From the NCBI RefSeq assembly GCF_937123705.1, contig NZ_CAKZKO010000012.1, forward strand, positions 1 to 64,000: a DNA stretch of 64,000 nt, written 5' to 3'. This DNA is from an uncultured Paraglaciecola sp. Its GTDB lineage: Bacteria > Pseudomonadota > Gammaproteobacteria > Enterobacterales > Alteromonadaceae. The translations under genes and the position numbers were made by a program. The stretch's first letter is position 1. Each line of letters starts with the position of its first letter. Below, one piece after another: positions 27,432 through 37,086 of this stretch. The notes beneath the pieces were generated by a model, which made no database searches, was not told the DNA's origin, and saw only the letters and a list, made by a program, of their open reading frames with translations.

Positions 27432-28799
27432 TTAATCACCAATCTTAATCGCCTCAATATTAATAATATTCGAGCGGTTCAAGGTAATTTTAAAACGCTG
27501 AGTGTGTTGTTGGTTTTGTTTGTTGATGTGCATTAACACCACATTGATTTGATAACGGCGCTCTACGGCTTGTTTGGTGATCTTGTTATTATCGAGTGCA
27601 TATAAACGGCCTTCGCCCTTTTTTAAGAATCGAATAAAAGGCGTCAAGTTAAAATTAATACGTTGTTGAATGGCATCGTACCCCGGTAAAAAACCTTTGG
27701 CATTAACTTTAGTGTCACTGCGAAAATGCAGTAACTGTGCTTCTTGTTTATTTTGCTGGCGGCGGTTTTGAAATAACTCATCCACTTGTTTGGGTAGATC
27801 TTTATTGCGAATGTATTCCAGCCAAATGGTTTGACTCGCTATGCGACTTTTATTAACACTGTGGCTATAAATAATTCTCCATTTTGGCAGGCCTTTTTGA
27901 ATACGGCGCCATATTAAGCGGGTAATATCGTCTTTGAATATCTCCCGCAATCCGTAAATCACACCTAACATACCGACTAGGGCTATAGTTACCTCAGTAA
28001 AATTAGTACGAGCGTTTAACACTAACACCATCACAAAGGCCATGATAATGGCTGTGACCGTGCCGCGAACAATACGGTTTAAATTACTATTGAGGCTTTT
28101 AACCTCTTTTTGAAATACCACACCATATTCAATTAAACGTTGTAACAAGCGCATTTTATTGGTGATGCGATTAGGGTCGTCTAAAGTAACTTGCGAGTTA
28201 TAGTGGTTTTGTTCGCGGTAATCGTTTTCACTGCGGCACAGCTTCAATAAAAACTCTCTTTCACTGCTAAAATCGCTACTTTTAGGCGCTCGTGAAAGCA
28301 GCTTTAAAAATGATTGCTCAACTTGCCAACTCAGGAAATTATCGGCATTTTCGAAGTAGGCTTTTAGATTTTGGTCCGGCGGAGTGTATCGCCTTAATTT
28401 TTTTAGTAACCCCGAAATCTGTTCGGCTAGTTCTATCGCTTTTGGGTAAAACTCTTGTGACTCTTTAATCTTAAGGGTTTGTTTTATATCGGTATCTAAA
28501 GCAATACGAATTTGATAGGAAAACAAGTTTAAATTTAAGCGATAGTCACTTTTTTCACCTTTATTTTGGCTAATAAAACGACTACGAACCAAAGGCAAAT
28601 GCAACTGATCGGAATAATAGGCACTGTGGCTTTGAATACTGTTATGAAAATATTGCTCCTCTTCTAACGTTTTGGGGCTGATACCCATTTCATTCGGCAA
28701 AGAAAAGTACAAATCGAAGCGCTGGAAATCATTTGGCAATAACTGATAACTCACTTTTACAGAAAGGTTTTCGTCCTGAATAAGCTTAATCTTTTTCAC
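27432..28799 (-). CDS. Membrane protein of unknown function next to the SLOG gene
   Basis: A 455-aa protein I do not recognise. The N-terminal 150 residues are charged and soluble (KVSYQLLPNDFQRFDLYFSL early on). Two hydrophobic segments at about 247-265 and 270-287 (TAIIMAFVMVLVLNA; VTIALVGMLGVIYGL) form a hairpin in the membrane, followed by an arginine-rich cytoplasmic region and a beta-rich C-terminal part (RYQINVVLMHIN ... RFKITLNRSNIINIEAI). The architecture is a soluble sensor region on both sides of a 2-TM hairpin. It is a candidate third member of the TIR/SLOG cluster on position alone. Confidence 0.6.
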   Translation of the reverse strand: MKKIKLIQDENLSVKVSYQLLPNDFQRFDLYFSLPNEMGISPKTLEEEQYFHNSIQSHSAYYSDQLHLPLVRSRFISQNKGEKSDYRLNLNLFSYQIRIALDTDIKQTLKIKESQEFYPKAIELAEQISGLLKKLRRYTPPDQNLKAYFENADNFLSWQVEQSFLKLLSRAPKSSDFSSEREFLLKLCRSENDYREQNHYNSQVTLDDPNRITNKMRLLQRLIEYGVVFQKEVKSLNSNLNRIVRGTVTAIIMAFVMVLVLNARTNFTEVTIALVGMLGVIYGLREIFKDDITRLIWRRIQKGLPKWRIIYSHSVNKSRIASQTIWLEYIRNKDLPKQVDELFQNRRQQNKQEAQLLHFRSDTKVNAKGFLPGYDAIQQRINFNLTPFIRFLKKGEGRLYALDNNKITKQAVERRYQINVVLMHINKQNQQHTQRFKITLNRSNIINIEAIKIGD

Positions 28800-28954
28800 G
28801 TTATTACCTCCTCCATAATTGCTTACCCTAAACCAATGATTATGCTTTACTCAAATAAAGTAAACGACTTACCTCAGTTTTTCGGTTATTTAGGAAACCA
28901 AATTAGAATTGACCAATTGATGCATACCCGCTCTGACTTCAAGAACGGCAATTG

Positions 28955-29821
28955 CTAGGTTAAATTAGCGTCTAAATATTGCACCAATAACTTAATTCTT
29001 GGTGATAAGTGGCGATTATGAGGATAGACCGCCCAAATACCTTCATCTGGCTCACGGTAATTGTCTAGTAAGGTGACCAAATCGCCACTTTTTAGATATT
29101 CCTGAACATAATAATCAGGTAATTGCACTATGCCCAGCCCTTTTATTGCTGCATCGACCAAGCCATAGCCACTGTTAAAACGTAACCTCCCTGACACTCT
29201 TACTTTTCTTCCTTTTGGTGAATTCTTAAAGTGCCAATAATCAAGCGTGCCCTTTAGGCAACTATGCATATCCAGCTCTGAAAGGGAGTGTGGAACACCA
29301 TTTTTATTGAGGTAGGCCGGAGACGCACAAACATAGTTGGTTCGTTTACCTAGTTTCTTTGCCATCATGCTCGAGTCGGGTAATTTACCGAGTCGAATAG
29401 CTAAATCATACCCTTCTTCAACTAGGTCAACTTGCAGATTACTTAAATAAGCCGTCACCTCAATATCCATATATTGCAGCATAAAATCGCTCACTAGTGG
29501 CAATATTTGTTGCTCACCATAAGTGACGGGGGCAGTCAGTTTAATTTTGCCTTGAGGCTTGGATTGCAAGTTGGTAACCGCCCGCTCGGCAGCGTCCAAG
29601 CCGTCGAGTACGCTGCGACAATGCTGATAATACACTCGCCCCTCTTCAGTTAATGATACTTTGCGAGTAGTACGATAAAACAATTTTATGTTAAGACGTT
29701 TCTCTAAAGCACTAACTTGACGACTTACCTGCGCCGTCGAAATCGCCATGCTTTTTGCGGCTTTGGTGAAACTTTCGTTTTCGGCCACGTTAACAAATTC
29801 GCTAATACCTTCCCACTTCAT
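28955..29821 (-). CDS. LysR-family transcriptional regulator
   Basis: A 288-aa regulator with an N-terminal winged helix (EFVNVAENESFTKAAKSMAISTAQVSRQVSALEKRL) and a C-terminal LysR substrate-binding domain from about residue 90, including GKIKLTAPVTYG and the second-lobe segment GLGIVQLPDYYVQEYL. It belongs to the CrgA/DsdC-like group that often represses or activates a divergent gene. It lies 135 bases from the SMR exporter on the other strand, and the effector is probably a compound handled by that exporter or by the formaldehyde dehydrogenase (inference). Confidence 0.93.
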   Translation of the reverse strand: MKWEGISEFVNVAENESFTKAAKSMAISTAQVSRQVSALEKRLNIKLFYRTTRKVSLTEEGRVYYQHCRSVLDGLDAAERAVTNLQSKPQGKIKLTAPVTYGEQQILPLVSDFMLQYMDIEVTAYLSNLQVDLVEEGYDLAIRLGKLPDSSMMAKKLGKRTNYVCASPAYLNKNGVPHSLSELDMHSCLKGTLDYWHFKNSPKGRKVRVSGRLRFNSGYGLVDAAIKGLGIVQLPDYYVQEYLKSGDLVTLLDNYREPDEGIWAVYPHNRHLSPRIKLLVQYLDANLT

Positions 29822-29956
29822 ATTTTATTACTCATAAGTAATAGTTATTTACCAAAATCACACATTATCATTTATTTAGAAACAAATATAATACTTGCCA
29901 AACAATCACGCTGTGACTTAGGTCATAAACCTTGCATGAGATTTTAGGAAGTAAAC
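29822..29956. promoter_or_regulatory. Divergent LysR/SMR promoter region
   Basis: The 135-base space between the two start codons should carry the LysR operator and both promoters. It is rich in A and T, with AAATATAATACTT near 29885-29897 as a possible -10 region for the exporter gene. LysR family regulators generally bind T-N11-A motifs here, but no single copy stands out. Confidence 0.4.
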
Positions 29957-30283
29957 ATGAGTTGGATATTTTTGATTTTAGGTGTTGCTGCTGAAGCTAT
30001 GTCTCATGTTGCATTGAAAGAGACCGATGGCTTCACAAAGCCATTCCCTAGCGCTTTTGTGTTACTCGGTCACTTAGCTGCTTTCATGTTTCTAGGGCAA
30101 GCTATGAAAGGCATGCCCATAGGTATCGTACACGCTTTATGGGCAGGGCTGGCTATCATCACAGTGACCTTGTTATCTACAATTATCTACCGGCAACATC
30201 TTGACCTTACAACATGGACTGGCATGGCACTTGTCGCGATTGGCATTGCCATGATCAATCTTTCGGGAGGTCATAACCACTAA
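29957..30283 (+). CDS. Small multidrug resistance (SMR, EmrE-like) exporter
   Basis: A 108-aa protein with four membrane helices. The essential acidic residue is present as E13 in GVAAEAMSH, corresponding to the conserved E14 of EmrE. The motif ALWAGLAI aligns with the conserved YAIWSGVG of the family. It exchanges protons for cationic or guanidinium-type compounds as an antiparallel dimer. The C-terminus ends HNH, which is short. It is divergent from the LysR gene and 78 bases before the formaldehyde dehydrogenase gene, so the two rightward genes may share a promoter. Confidence 0.9.
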   Translation: MSWIFLILGVAAEAMSHVALKETDGFTKPFPSAFVLLGHLAAFMFLGQAMKGMPIGIVHALWAGLAIITVTLLSTIIYRQHLDLTTWTGMALVAIGIAMINLSGGHNH

Positions 30284-30316
30284 TTATCTTGGTTAAATAA
30301 CAAACAATTTGAATAG

Positions 30317-31492
<1,176 letters not shown>

Positions 31493-31511
31493 TCGCATCT
31501 ATCCCAATTTG

Positions 31512-31547
31512 AATGCTGCCTTTTAACAGTTATGAAGGCAGCATTTT
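31512..31547 (+). terminator. Rho-independent terminator after frmA
   Basis: AATGCTGCCTT and its exact complement AAGGCAGCATT form an 11-bp stem with a 12-base loop, followed by TT. It begins 20 bases after the frmA stop codon. Confidence 0.8.
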
Positions 31548-31968
31548 AAGGCCACCAAATCATTTTGAATAGGCTGTCGTAATACCACGGCAAACTATTC
31601 ATGCAGCCAATATGGAAGCCGATGGGCCGATACAAAAACTCCCAAAATTCAAGAATATAAATCATCAAAACAATACCAATTGGTTCTAAGATTTCTAACA
31701 ATATTCACCTCCCCTGCATACCCTAAACTCAATCACCAATTAACGTTTTGTAATAACCTAACAGGTCACGAGAACATCAATCAAAATCAACAAAAAACTC
31801 TTTTAACTAACAACTTAGGAAGTACAGACAATGCTCAGTGAATTCATAATTATAAGGATATAAAATAGTTCGATACGCTAATAGAGACTTGCCAACTGGT
31901 TAATATAGCAGCACACTAAAATGGTAAATTTTTTATTCATAAATCTAAACTTGAACAAAGAGAATATT
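31548..31968. promoter_or_regulatory. Intergenic gap before the TonB receptor gene
   Basis: No gene is supported here. The AT-rich segment with AATTATAAGGATATAAAATAG (31848-31868) probably contains the receptor promoter. A ten-codon ATG frame at 31831 behind TTAGGAAG is present, but it is too short to call. The gene's own ATG at 31969 follows a GAACAAAGAGAA ribosome-site-like stretch. Confidence 0.4.
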
Positions 31969-34218
31969 ATGAAAATCAAACATTGTATGAACACATCTGT
32001 CCGCCCACTGTTTAATAAAAATTTTTTAACCACCGTCATTATCGGTCTGCTGACCAGCCAAACAGCATGGGCACAGCAGACTCCCGTTGCACAACAAGAT
32101 GAAGAATATGAAATTGTGGTAGTAACCGCGCAAAAACGTGAACAAAACCTGTCGGAAGTCCCCATTTCCATTTCGACATTCAGTGCCGAGAATATCAACC
32201 AAACAGGCATCACCCAACTTGCCGAGCTATCTGATTTCATTCCAAATGTGAGCGTTTCTCGCGCTACCGATTTCACCTCAGCGATTACCATTCGTGGTGT
32301 AGGAGCCAATAGTCGTAACATTGGCTTCGATACTCGCGTGGGGGTTTATCTGGATGGCGTTTACTTGGGCCAGTCGCCAGCCCTTAATCAGGAATTGCTC
32401 GATTTAGAACGCATCGAAGTATTGCGTGGACCGCAGGGCACGCTATTTGGTAAAAATACCGTGGCTGGCGCTATCAACCTCATTTCCAAGAAACCCTCAG
32501 ACGTACTGGAAGGCAAAGTAGGCGCCTCAATTGGAAACATGGGCGCACGGGAATTTCAGGGCCAAGTAAACCTACCTTTATCGGATAATACTGCCATAAA
32601 ATTTTCAGCTAGTAAGTTAGACCGCGACGGGTATGTGAAAAACTTACTTAGCGGTAACGATATGGCAGAACGAGATTCGCTGGCTTATCGGGCCCAGTTC
32701 CGCTCTCAGCTTAGTGATAATTTGGAGTTAAATTTCAGTTATGATAAGACAGAAACCGACCGTTTATCGATGCTTGGAGAAGCCATCTCAGATACACAAG
32801 GGATCAGCCTAAACACCGATTCACCCAATAAAGATGAAGTTGCGATTACGTTTGATACGTTAGAGGAGCGAGACATCAGCGGCGGTTCGCTAGATTTAGC
32901 GTACCATTTCGAAAATGGTTATGATCTAAAGTCCATCACAGCGTACCGCGATACTGACATCTTTTATCGGAACGATTCTGACTATTCAGCCGCCGACTTG
33001 CTGGCCATCGAATATTCAGATCAATACAAGCAATGGTCTCAGGAGTTCCAATTGATTTCTCCCCAAGACCAAGGAGCATTCGATTACGTAGCTGGGCTGT
33101 ATCTATACCAACAAGATGCTCACAGCCGCCGCGATGCCATCAATGGTGCTCAGTCATTTTTGCTCGGCAATACACCGGGTACACATGTGTTTAGCGACGG
33201 CGACGTAACCACCGACAGCTATGCGCTGTATTTCAACAGTGGCTACGATCTCAATGAGCAAAGCAGCCTAGCATTAGGATTACGCTACAGTGACGAAGAC
33301 AAAGAGGTCAATTGGCAACTAGATGGCTCCGAATCCGGTATTTTCGGCATTGGTGTTGGCGATGTTATGCAAAATCGCAATGACAGCCATTTATCCTATG
33401 CATTAAGTTTTAACCATGCCATCAACAAGCAACTCAATGGCTACGCCAAATATTCCACCGGTTTTAAAAGCGGGGGTTATAACCTAGATTTTGTGACCAA
33501 TTCTGACTTGGCAGCCGGCATTGATTTTGCCAAAGAAACCGTGGGCAGTGCCGAGTTAGGGCTGAAAGGTAACTTCTATTCCAATCGACTGATTGTGAAT
33601 ATGGCGGCCTTTAGCTCACAGTTTAAAGACTATCAGGTTAACCAGTTTATCGACTTGGGCAATGGTTCGTCTTCTATTTCAATCCGTAATGCGGCCGAGG
33701 CCAAGACTCAAGGTCTGGAGCTGGAAATGACCTATAGACCCATTTCTAATCTGGAAATTCAGGCCAGCGCCGGGTTACTCGATACCCAGTATGACGATTT
33801 CCCAGGCGGCTTAGCCAGTGGTGAAAACGCCAAAGGCAATGATTTAGTCAATGCACCGAAGAATAACTTCTCCTTTAGCGCCCAGTATATAAGCGAATTA
33901 GCAGCGCTAAATGCCGATATCATCTGGCGCATGGATCTCTCCCACAGCGCGGGCTTCTTCACCACAGTAGACAACGTCAAAACACAAGTACTGCGTGATG
34001 GTACCCCCGTCAGTTTTGGTCATGTAGACACTATCACTCTGGTTAATGCACGTATTGGTATACTCGGCCAAGAAGGCGATTGGGAAGTGTATTTTTGGGG
34101 GCGTAATCTAGCCAATGTGCGCGATGTTATCGATAACCGTAAGGATTTTTTCGGCACGGTCACCAACAACTATGCTGAGCCACGCACCTACGGCGTTGAA
34201 ATAGTATATAACTTTTAA
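31969..34218 (+). CDS. TonB-dependent outer-membrane receptor
   Basis: Predicted outer-membrane transporter driven by TonB-ExbBD. The N-terminus (start at 31969, MKIKHCMNTS) carries a signal sequence ending AWAQQ, then a TonB box-like stretch (EIVVVTAQKR), a plug domain (VPISISTFSAENI ... RGVGANSRN, LDLERIEVLRGPQGTLFGKN) and a beta barrel ending in the aromatic NNYAEPRTYGVEIVYNF. Upstream ATGs give a longer, less convincing N-terminus. The CirA/FecA-type of Alteromonadales commonly imports carbohydrates or siderophores. It is followed by a dienelactone-hydrolase-like gene (11 bases) and RidA, so the three are one operon; the imported compound may be a lactone or amine (inference). Confidence 0.92.
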   Translation: MKIKHCMNTSVRPLFNKNFLTTVIIGLLTSQTAWAQQTPVAQQDEEYEIVVVTAQKREQNLSEVPISISTFSAENINQTGITQLAELSDFIPNVSVSRATDFTSAITIRGVGANSRNIGFDTRVGVYLDGVYLGQSPALNQELLDLERIEVLRGPQGTLFGKNTVAGAINLISKKPSDVLEGKVGASIGNMGAREFQGQVNLPLSDNTAIKFSASKLDRDGYVKNLLSGNDMAERDSLAYRAQFRSQLSDNLELNFSYDKTETDRLSMLGEAISDTQGISLNTDSPNKDEVAITFDTLEERDISGGSLDLAYHFENGYDLKSITAYRDTDIFYRNDSDYSAADLLAIEYSDQYKQWSQEFQLISPQDQGAFDYVAGLYLYQQDAHSRRDAINGAQSFLLGNTPGTHVFSDGDVTTDSYALYFNSGYDLNEQSSLALGLRYSDEDKEVNWQLDGSESGIFGIGVGDVMQNRNDSHLSYALSFNHAINKQLNGYAKYSTGFKSGGYNLDFVTNSDLAAGIDFAKETVGSAELGLKGNFYSNRLIVNMAAFSSQFKDYQVNQFIDLGNGSSSISIRNAAEAKTQGLELEMTYRPISNLEIQASAGLLDTQYDDFPGGLASGENAKGNDLVNAPKNNFSFSAQYISELAALNADIIWRMDLSHSAGFFTTVDNVKTQVLRDGTPVSFGHVDTITLVNARIGILGQEGDWEVYFWGRNLANVRDVIDNRKDFFGTVTNNYAEPRTYGVEIVYNF

Positions 34219-34229
34219 GGAATAAATTA

Positions 34230-35312
34230 ATGCAGAGCATATTATTCAAAGGGCCATCAGTCCTATTATTGTTGCTCGCCAGTGTATACGCACTGGCCCA
34301 ACAGCCACCACCACTGCCTAACTTGCCAATTTATTCCGATGTGAGTCAGCTAAATGCAAGTAGCCAAGGGGAGCTGTATTTCGACTCAGTCAGCGCAGGT
34401 GATTATAAATTACTGGTCCATCCCGATGGTTCGTTGCTAGATACCCGGGTCAAGGCTCAGTTGTTTTTACCCAAGAATGCATCAGCTAAGCACAAAGTCC
34501 CAGCCATGGTGATCTTACATGGCAGCGGCGGCATATTGCCCAGCCGTGAGCTGGCCTATGGAAAGTTACTGGCCAGCTGGGGCATTGCCGGTTTGGTAGT
34601 TGATACCTACGGCGCACGGGGTGTCACTGATGCAACACCTTATGGCTTACGAGTGGCCATAGTGAGCGATGCAGATGAGGTAGCCGATGCCTATGGCGCG
34701 TTACGTATGCTCAATCGGCATCCGGCAATCAATACCAATAAAATCGGCCTAATGGGGTTTTCTTATGGCGGCATGGCCACTCGCTCCGCACTGGATAAGC
34801 GAATTTATGACAATTTGGCTCAGGGTGTAACACCATTTGCTCTGCATTTGGATTATTACGGCCCATGTCATTTTGATTTGCAGACCCCAAAAACCACCGG
34901 AGCCCCATTGTTTAGCTTACGTGGAGCCGAAGATCAATCTAACGATTTGGTAGCCTGTGCCAACATCGAAAATAAGTTACGAACGGCAGGCTCTGCCATT
35001 GGCAGTGTCATATACCCCAGAGCCGCTCATGGCTGGGAAATGCCTCAACCAAGAGAATTTATTGCTACTCTTAACCCAGCACCTTGCGAACAAGTGTTGA
35101 TGGATAATGGAGACTGGAAAATTAACGGCGTCACCCTTGCAGTTCCACCTCTGAAAACTCGTGAGCAGAAGTTTCATTTCCGCTTAGCTTTACTCGGCCA
35201 GATGAAAAAAAGCTGCATGTCACAGGGTTATGCAATGGGACAAGATAAAGACACCCACCAGCAGTCTAATGTCGTACTAAAACAGTTAAGCAAACGTTAT
35301 TTGCTCGATTAA
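34230..35312 (+). CDS. Exported dienelactone-hydrolase-like alpha/beta hydrolase
   Basis: A 360-aa alpha/beta hydrolase with a signal peptide (about 1-23, ending ALAQQ). The catalytic elbow is GFSYGG, and the oxyanion region is MVILHGSGG. The late acid/histidine positions are seen near EDQSND and AAHGWEMP. It belongs to the broad dienelactone-hydrolase family, whose members open lactones or hydrolyse esters. It directly follows the TonB receptor and precedes RidA, so it probably acts on the imported substrate in the periplasm. A start region GGAATAAATTAATG is a fair ribosome site. Confidence 0.82.
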   Translation: MQSILFKGPSVLLLLLASVYALAQQPPPLPNLPIYSDVSQLNASSQGELYFDSVSAGDYKLLVHPDGSLLDTRVKAQLFLPKNASAKHKVPAMVILHGSGGILPSRELAYGKLLASWGIAGLVVDTYGARGVTDATPYGLRVAIVSDADEVADAYGALRMLNRHPAINTNKIGLMGFSYGGMATRSALDKRIYDNLAQGVTPFALHLDYYGPCHFDLQTPKTTGAPLFSLRGAEDQSNDLVACANIENKLRTAGSAIGSVIYPRAAHGWEMPQPREFIATLNPAPCEQVLMDNGDWKINGVTLAVPPLKTREQKFHFRLALLGQMKKSCMSQGYAMGQDKDTHQQSNVVLKQLSKRYLLD

Positions 35313-35331
35313 CCAAGACAAAGGGATCATC

Positions 35332-35793
35332 ATGAAAAATATTTACCTACTTCTGAGCAGTCTATTTCTGGCCTCAACATCCACAATGGCAATGGCAGAT
35401 GCTGATATAGAGCGCCTTAGCACACCCGCTTTCAAAGCCCTCAACTTACCCTTTTCACAAGCAGTGAAAGTAGGTGATATGTTGTATTTATCCGGTGAAC
35501 TGGGTGTTAAACCCGGCACATTAGAGTTGATAGAAGGTGGAGTTAAACCACAAACCCAACAAGCACTGGAAAACATCAAAACTACGCTACAACATTTTGG
35601 TTCGGATATGGACAAGGTGATCAAATGCACCTTGTTTTTGGCCGACATCAAAGAATGGGGCATGGTGAATGAGGTATATGTGACGTACTTCAACGACAAA
35701 TTACCGGCCCGTAGCGCAGTAGCCGGCAGTGGTTTAGGTTTAGGCGCACGGGTTGAAATAGAATGTATGGCGTTGGCTGGAAGTGCTGATTAA
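35332..35793 (+). CDS. Exported RidA/YjgF-family protein
   Basis: A 153-aa member of the RidA family, which hydrolyses reactive enamine or imine intermediates. A signal peptide of about 23 residues (ending AMADA) precedes the family core: FSQAVKVGDMLYLSGELG, QTQQALENIKTTLQHFGS, VIKCTLFLADIKEWGMVNEVYVTYF and RSAVAGSGLGLGARVEIECMAL. The last segment includes the arginine and glutamate that shape the active site. Export of a RidA protein is less usual; paired with a secreted hydrolase and a receptor it suggests periplasmic removal of an amine or imine by-product. Confidence 0.88.
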   Translation: MKNIYLLLSSLFLASTSTMAMADADIERLSTPAFKALNLPFSQAVKVGDMLYLSGELGVKPGTLELIEGGVKPQTQQALENIKTTLQHFGSDMDKVIKCTLFLADIKEWGMVNEVYVTYFNDKLPARSAVAGSGLGLGARVEIECMALAGSAD

Positions 35794-35799
35794 CCTAAT

Positions 35800-35831
35800 T
35801 AGTCAAGAGTGAGATAACTCGCTCTTGACTA
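35800..35831 (+). terminator. Strong hairpin after ridA
   Basis: TAGTCAAGAGTGAG and CTCGCTCTTGACTA form a 14-bp stem with one G-T wobble and a 4-base loop, 6 bases after the ridA stop. There is no T-run, so it may act as an mRNA-end structure or a weak terminator. Confidence 0.6.
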
Positions 35832-36086
35832 AATGCTAGACGTATATTTTTCGTCATAACCAAGATATGAAAACACCCAATATTATTTATAAGAAAGTTC
35901 ACAAAGACATCTCATGTTAATGAATCACAAAGCAACCAAAGCCTTTCAGTCGGCAAAGCCGATGCTTTTGAGCTACCTTTTTCAATTATGGGCTTTGTAA
36001 CTTATACATAAGTATTTAGCTCGCTCATGAATTGTTCTTTCTAACGTTATACCCTTGAGTAAAGAGACTAAAATGGAGTCCGTAAA

Positions 36087-36638
36087 ATGCGAGGAAAAGG
36101 GAAGCTTATTAGTTGGAATGCAGAAAAAGCATTTGGCTTTATTGCGCCATTAGATAAAGGTAGTCATATATTTATCCACAAAAGTGGATTTAATAACAAA
36201 GCCCGAGTTCCGGCCATTAACGATATAATCACTTATACCTTATCTGCAGATAAAAAAGGACGAACAAACGCCATTGAAGCAACCTTTAGTGGCGAAAAAC
36301 TGACTAGAAAACCAACCAAGAAAGTCAATAAATTCTCTATGTATCTGGCGGTATTTTTTTTAGCTACAATCGTTATCACTTGGTTGCTAGGGAAGATTCC
36401 ACATTTGATTCCAGTGACTTATTGCCTGTTAAGTCTATTCACATATATTGTTTATGCATTCGATAAATCTAATGCCAAAAATGGCGATTGGCGCACCTCA
36501 GAGGCCACGCTGCATGGACTAGCTTTAGCAGGGGGTTGGCCGGGCGCCGCATTTGCTCAACAATTGTTGCGTCATAAATCCCAAAAGAAAGAATTCAGGA
36601 TTGCATTTTGGATGACGGTTTTGGTAAATTGTAGGTAA
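36087..36638 (+). CDS. Cold-shock domain plus DUF1294 membrane protein, 3' end replaced by prophage
   Basis: Residues about 1-66 are a cold-shock OB fold (GKLISWNAEKAFGFIAPLDKGSHIFIHKSGF), and the rest is a DUF1294 domain with membrane helices at about 83-101 and 108-126 and the family motif GLALAGGWPGAAFAQQLLRHKSQKKEFRIAFWMTVL. The 183-aa reading frame ends only two codons after VN. In my recollection of the family, about 10 to 20 more residues usually follow. The last host codon is AAT (36627-36629) and the next base starts TGTAGG, the predicted end of the transposable prophage. So the final Cys-Arg-stop is phage DNA. Whether the shortened protein still works is unknown. Confidence 0.82.
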   Translation: MRGKGKLISWNAEKAFGFIAPLDKGSHIFIHKSGFNNKARVPAINDIITYTLSADKKGRTNAIEATFSGEKLTRKPTKKVNKFSMYLAVFFLATIVITWLLGKIPHLIPVTYCLLSLFTYIVYAFDKSNAKNGDWRTSEATLHGLALAGGWPGAAFAQQLLRHKSQKKEFRIAFWMTVLVNCR

Positions 36639-36813
36639 CGATATAGATTGATAAAAGTGGGATCTAATAAAATTTGGCGGGAAAATGCGGGTTAACTCAA
36701 TAGTGGCAAGGGTTTCAAGTAAATTTTGGTTTGAATATTGAGAATTGAAAAAACGGGGTAGTTTGATAAAAATATGGTTATTATCGAAAAACGCGGGGTA
36801 GTTTAGTGAACGG
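36637..36813. promoter_or_regulatory. Prophage attL: four degenerate transposase-binding repeats
   Basis: Four related 22-bp elements start at 36637, 36686, 36753 and 36792. The first and third match at 17 of 22 positions (shared ends AACG...TAG and TTGATAAAA); the second and fourth share CGGG-TTA or CGGGGTAGTTT cores with mainly transition differences. The first starts 8 bp inside the predicted terminus, just as site L1 starts near nucleotide 6 in phage Mu, and the others would be L2/L3-like sites with the same orientation. They are probably contacted by the transposase at 38098. Confidence 0.68.
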
Positions 36814-37080
36814 TGCGATCTAGAGGCTAATTGATCCATAAATACCGTTTGAAACCTGTTTAAATACGAGGTTGAACGGATTTCATAATTCGGAAATTAA
36901 ACCTAAAACTGATTGATTAGAGAATTTTATTAAGGACTAGGTGCGATCCTATTTTTCGCACCATGATAATTAGATCGCACCTTAAGCGAAAGTTAGTAGA
37001 AATAAGGGGTAAAGAGATTTTGATTAAATTTATGGCTGGGTAAAGGTGCGATCCTGATAATTGTGCAATGATCGCACCTT
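36812..37080. repeat. Five-copy GGTGCGATC repeat family at the prophage left end
   Basis: GGTGCGATC occurs forward at 36812, 36940 and 37045 and inverted at 36973 and 37070. The last four make two palindromes: AGGTGCGATC/complement at 36939-36982, and a perfect 11-bp pair, AAGGTGCGATC (37043-37053) and its complement (37070-37080). They lie between attL and the 3' end of the repressor gene. They could bind the repressor, a phage regulator or a host factor, or terminate repressor transcription; no T-run follows the stems. Confidence 0.7.
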
Positions 37081-37086
37081 GAGTAA

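Noticed and set aside
31831..31863. Ten-codon ATG frame upstream of the TonB receptor
   Set aside because: Too short; although a ribosome-like site precedes it, no other evidence supports it.
36812..37080. CRISPR-like array
   Set aside because: The copies are 9 bp, unevenly spaced and in both orientations, with no spacer of constant size and no cas gene.
36630..37086. Site-specific integrase/attachment-site pair
   Set aside because: There is no tyrosine or serine integrase near the end; the DDE transposase and TGTA terminus explain the insertion.
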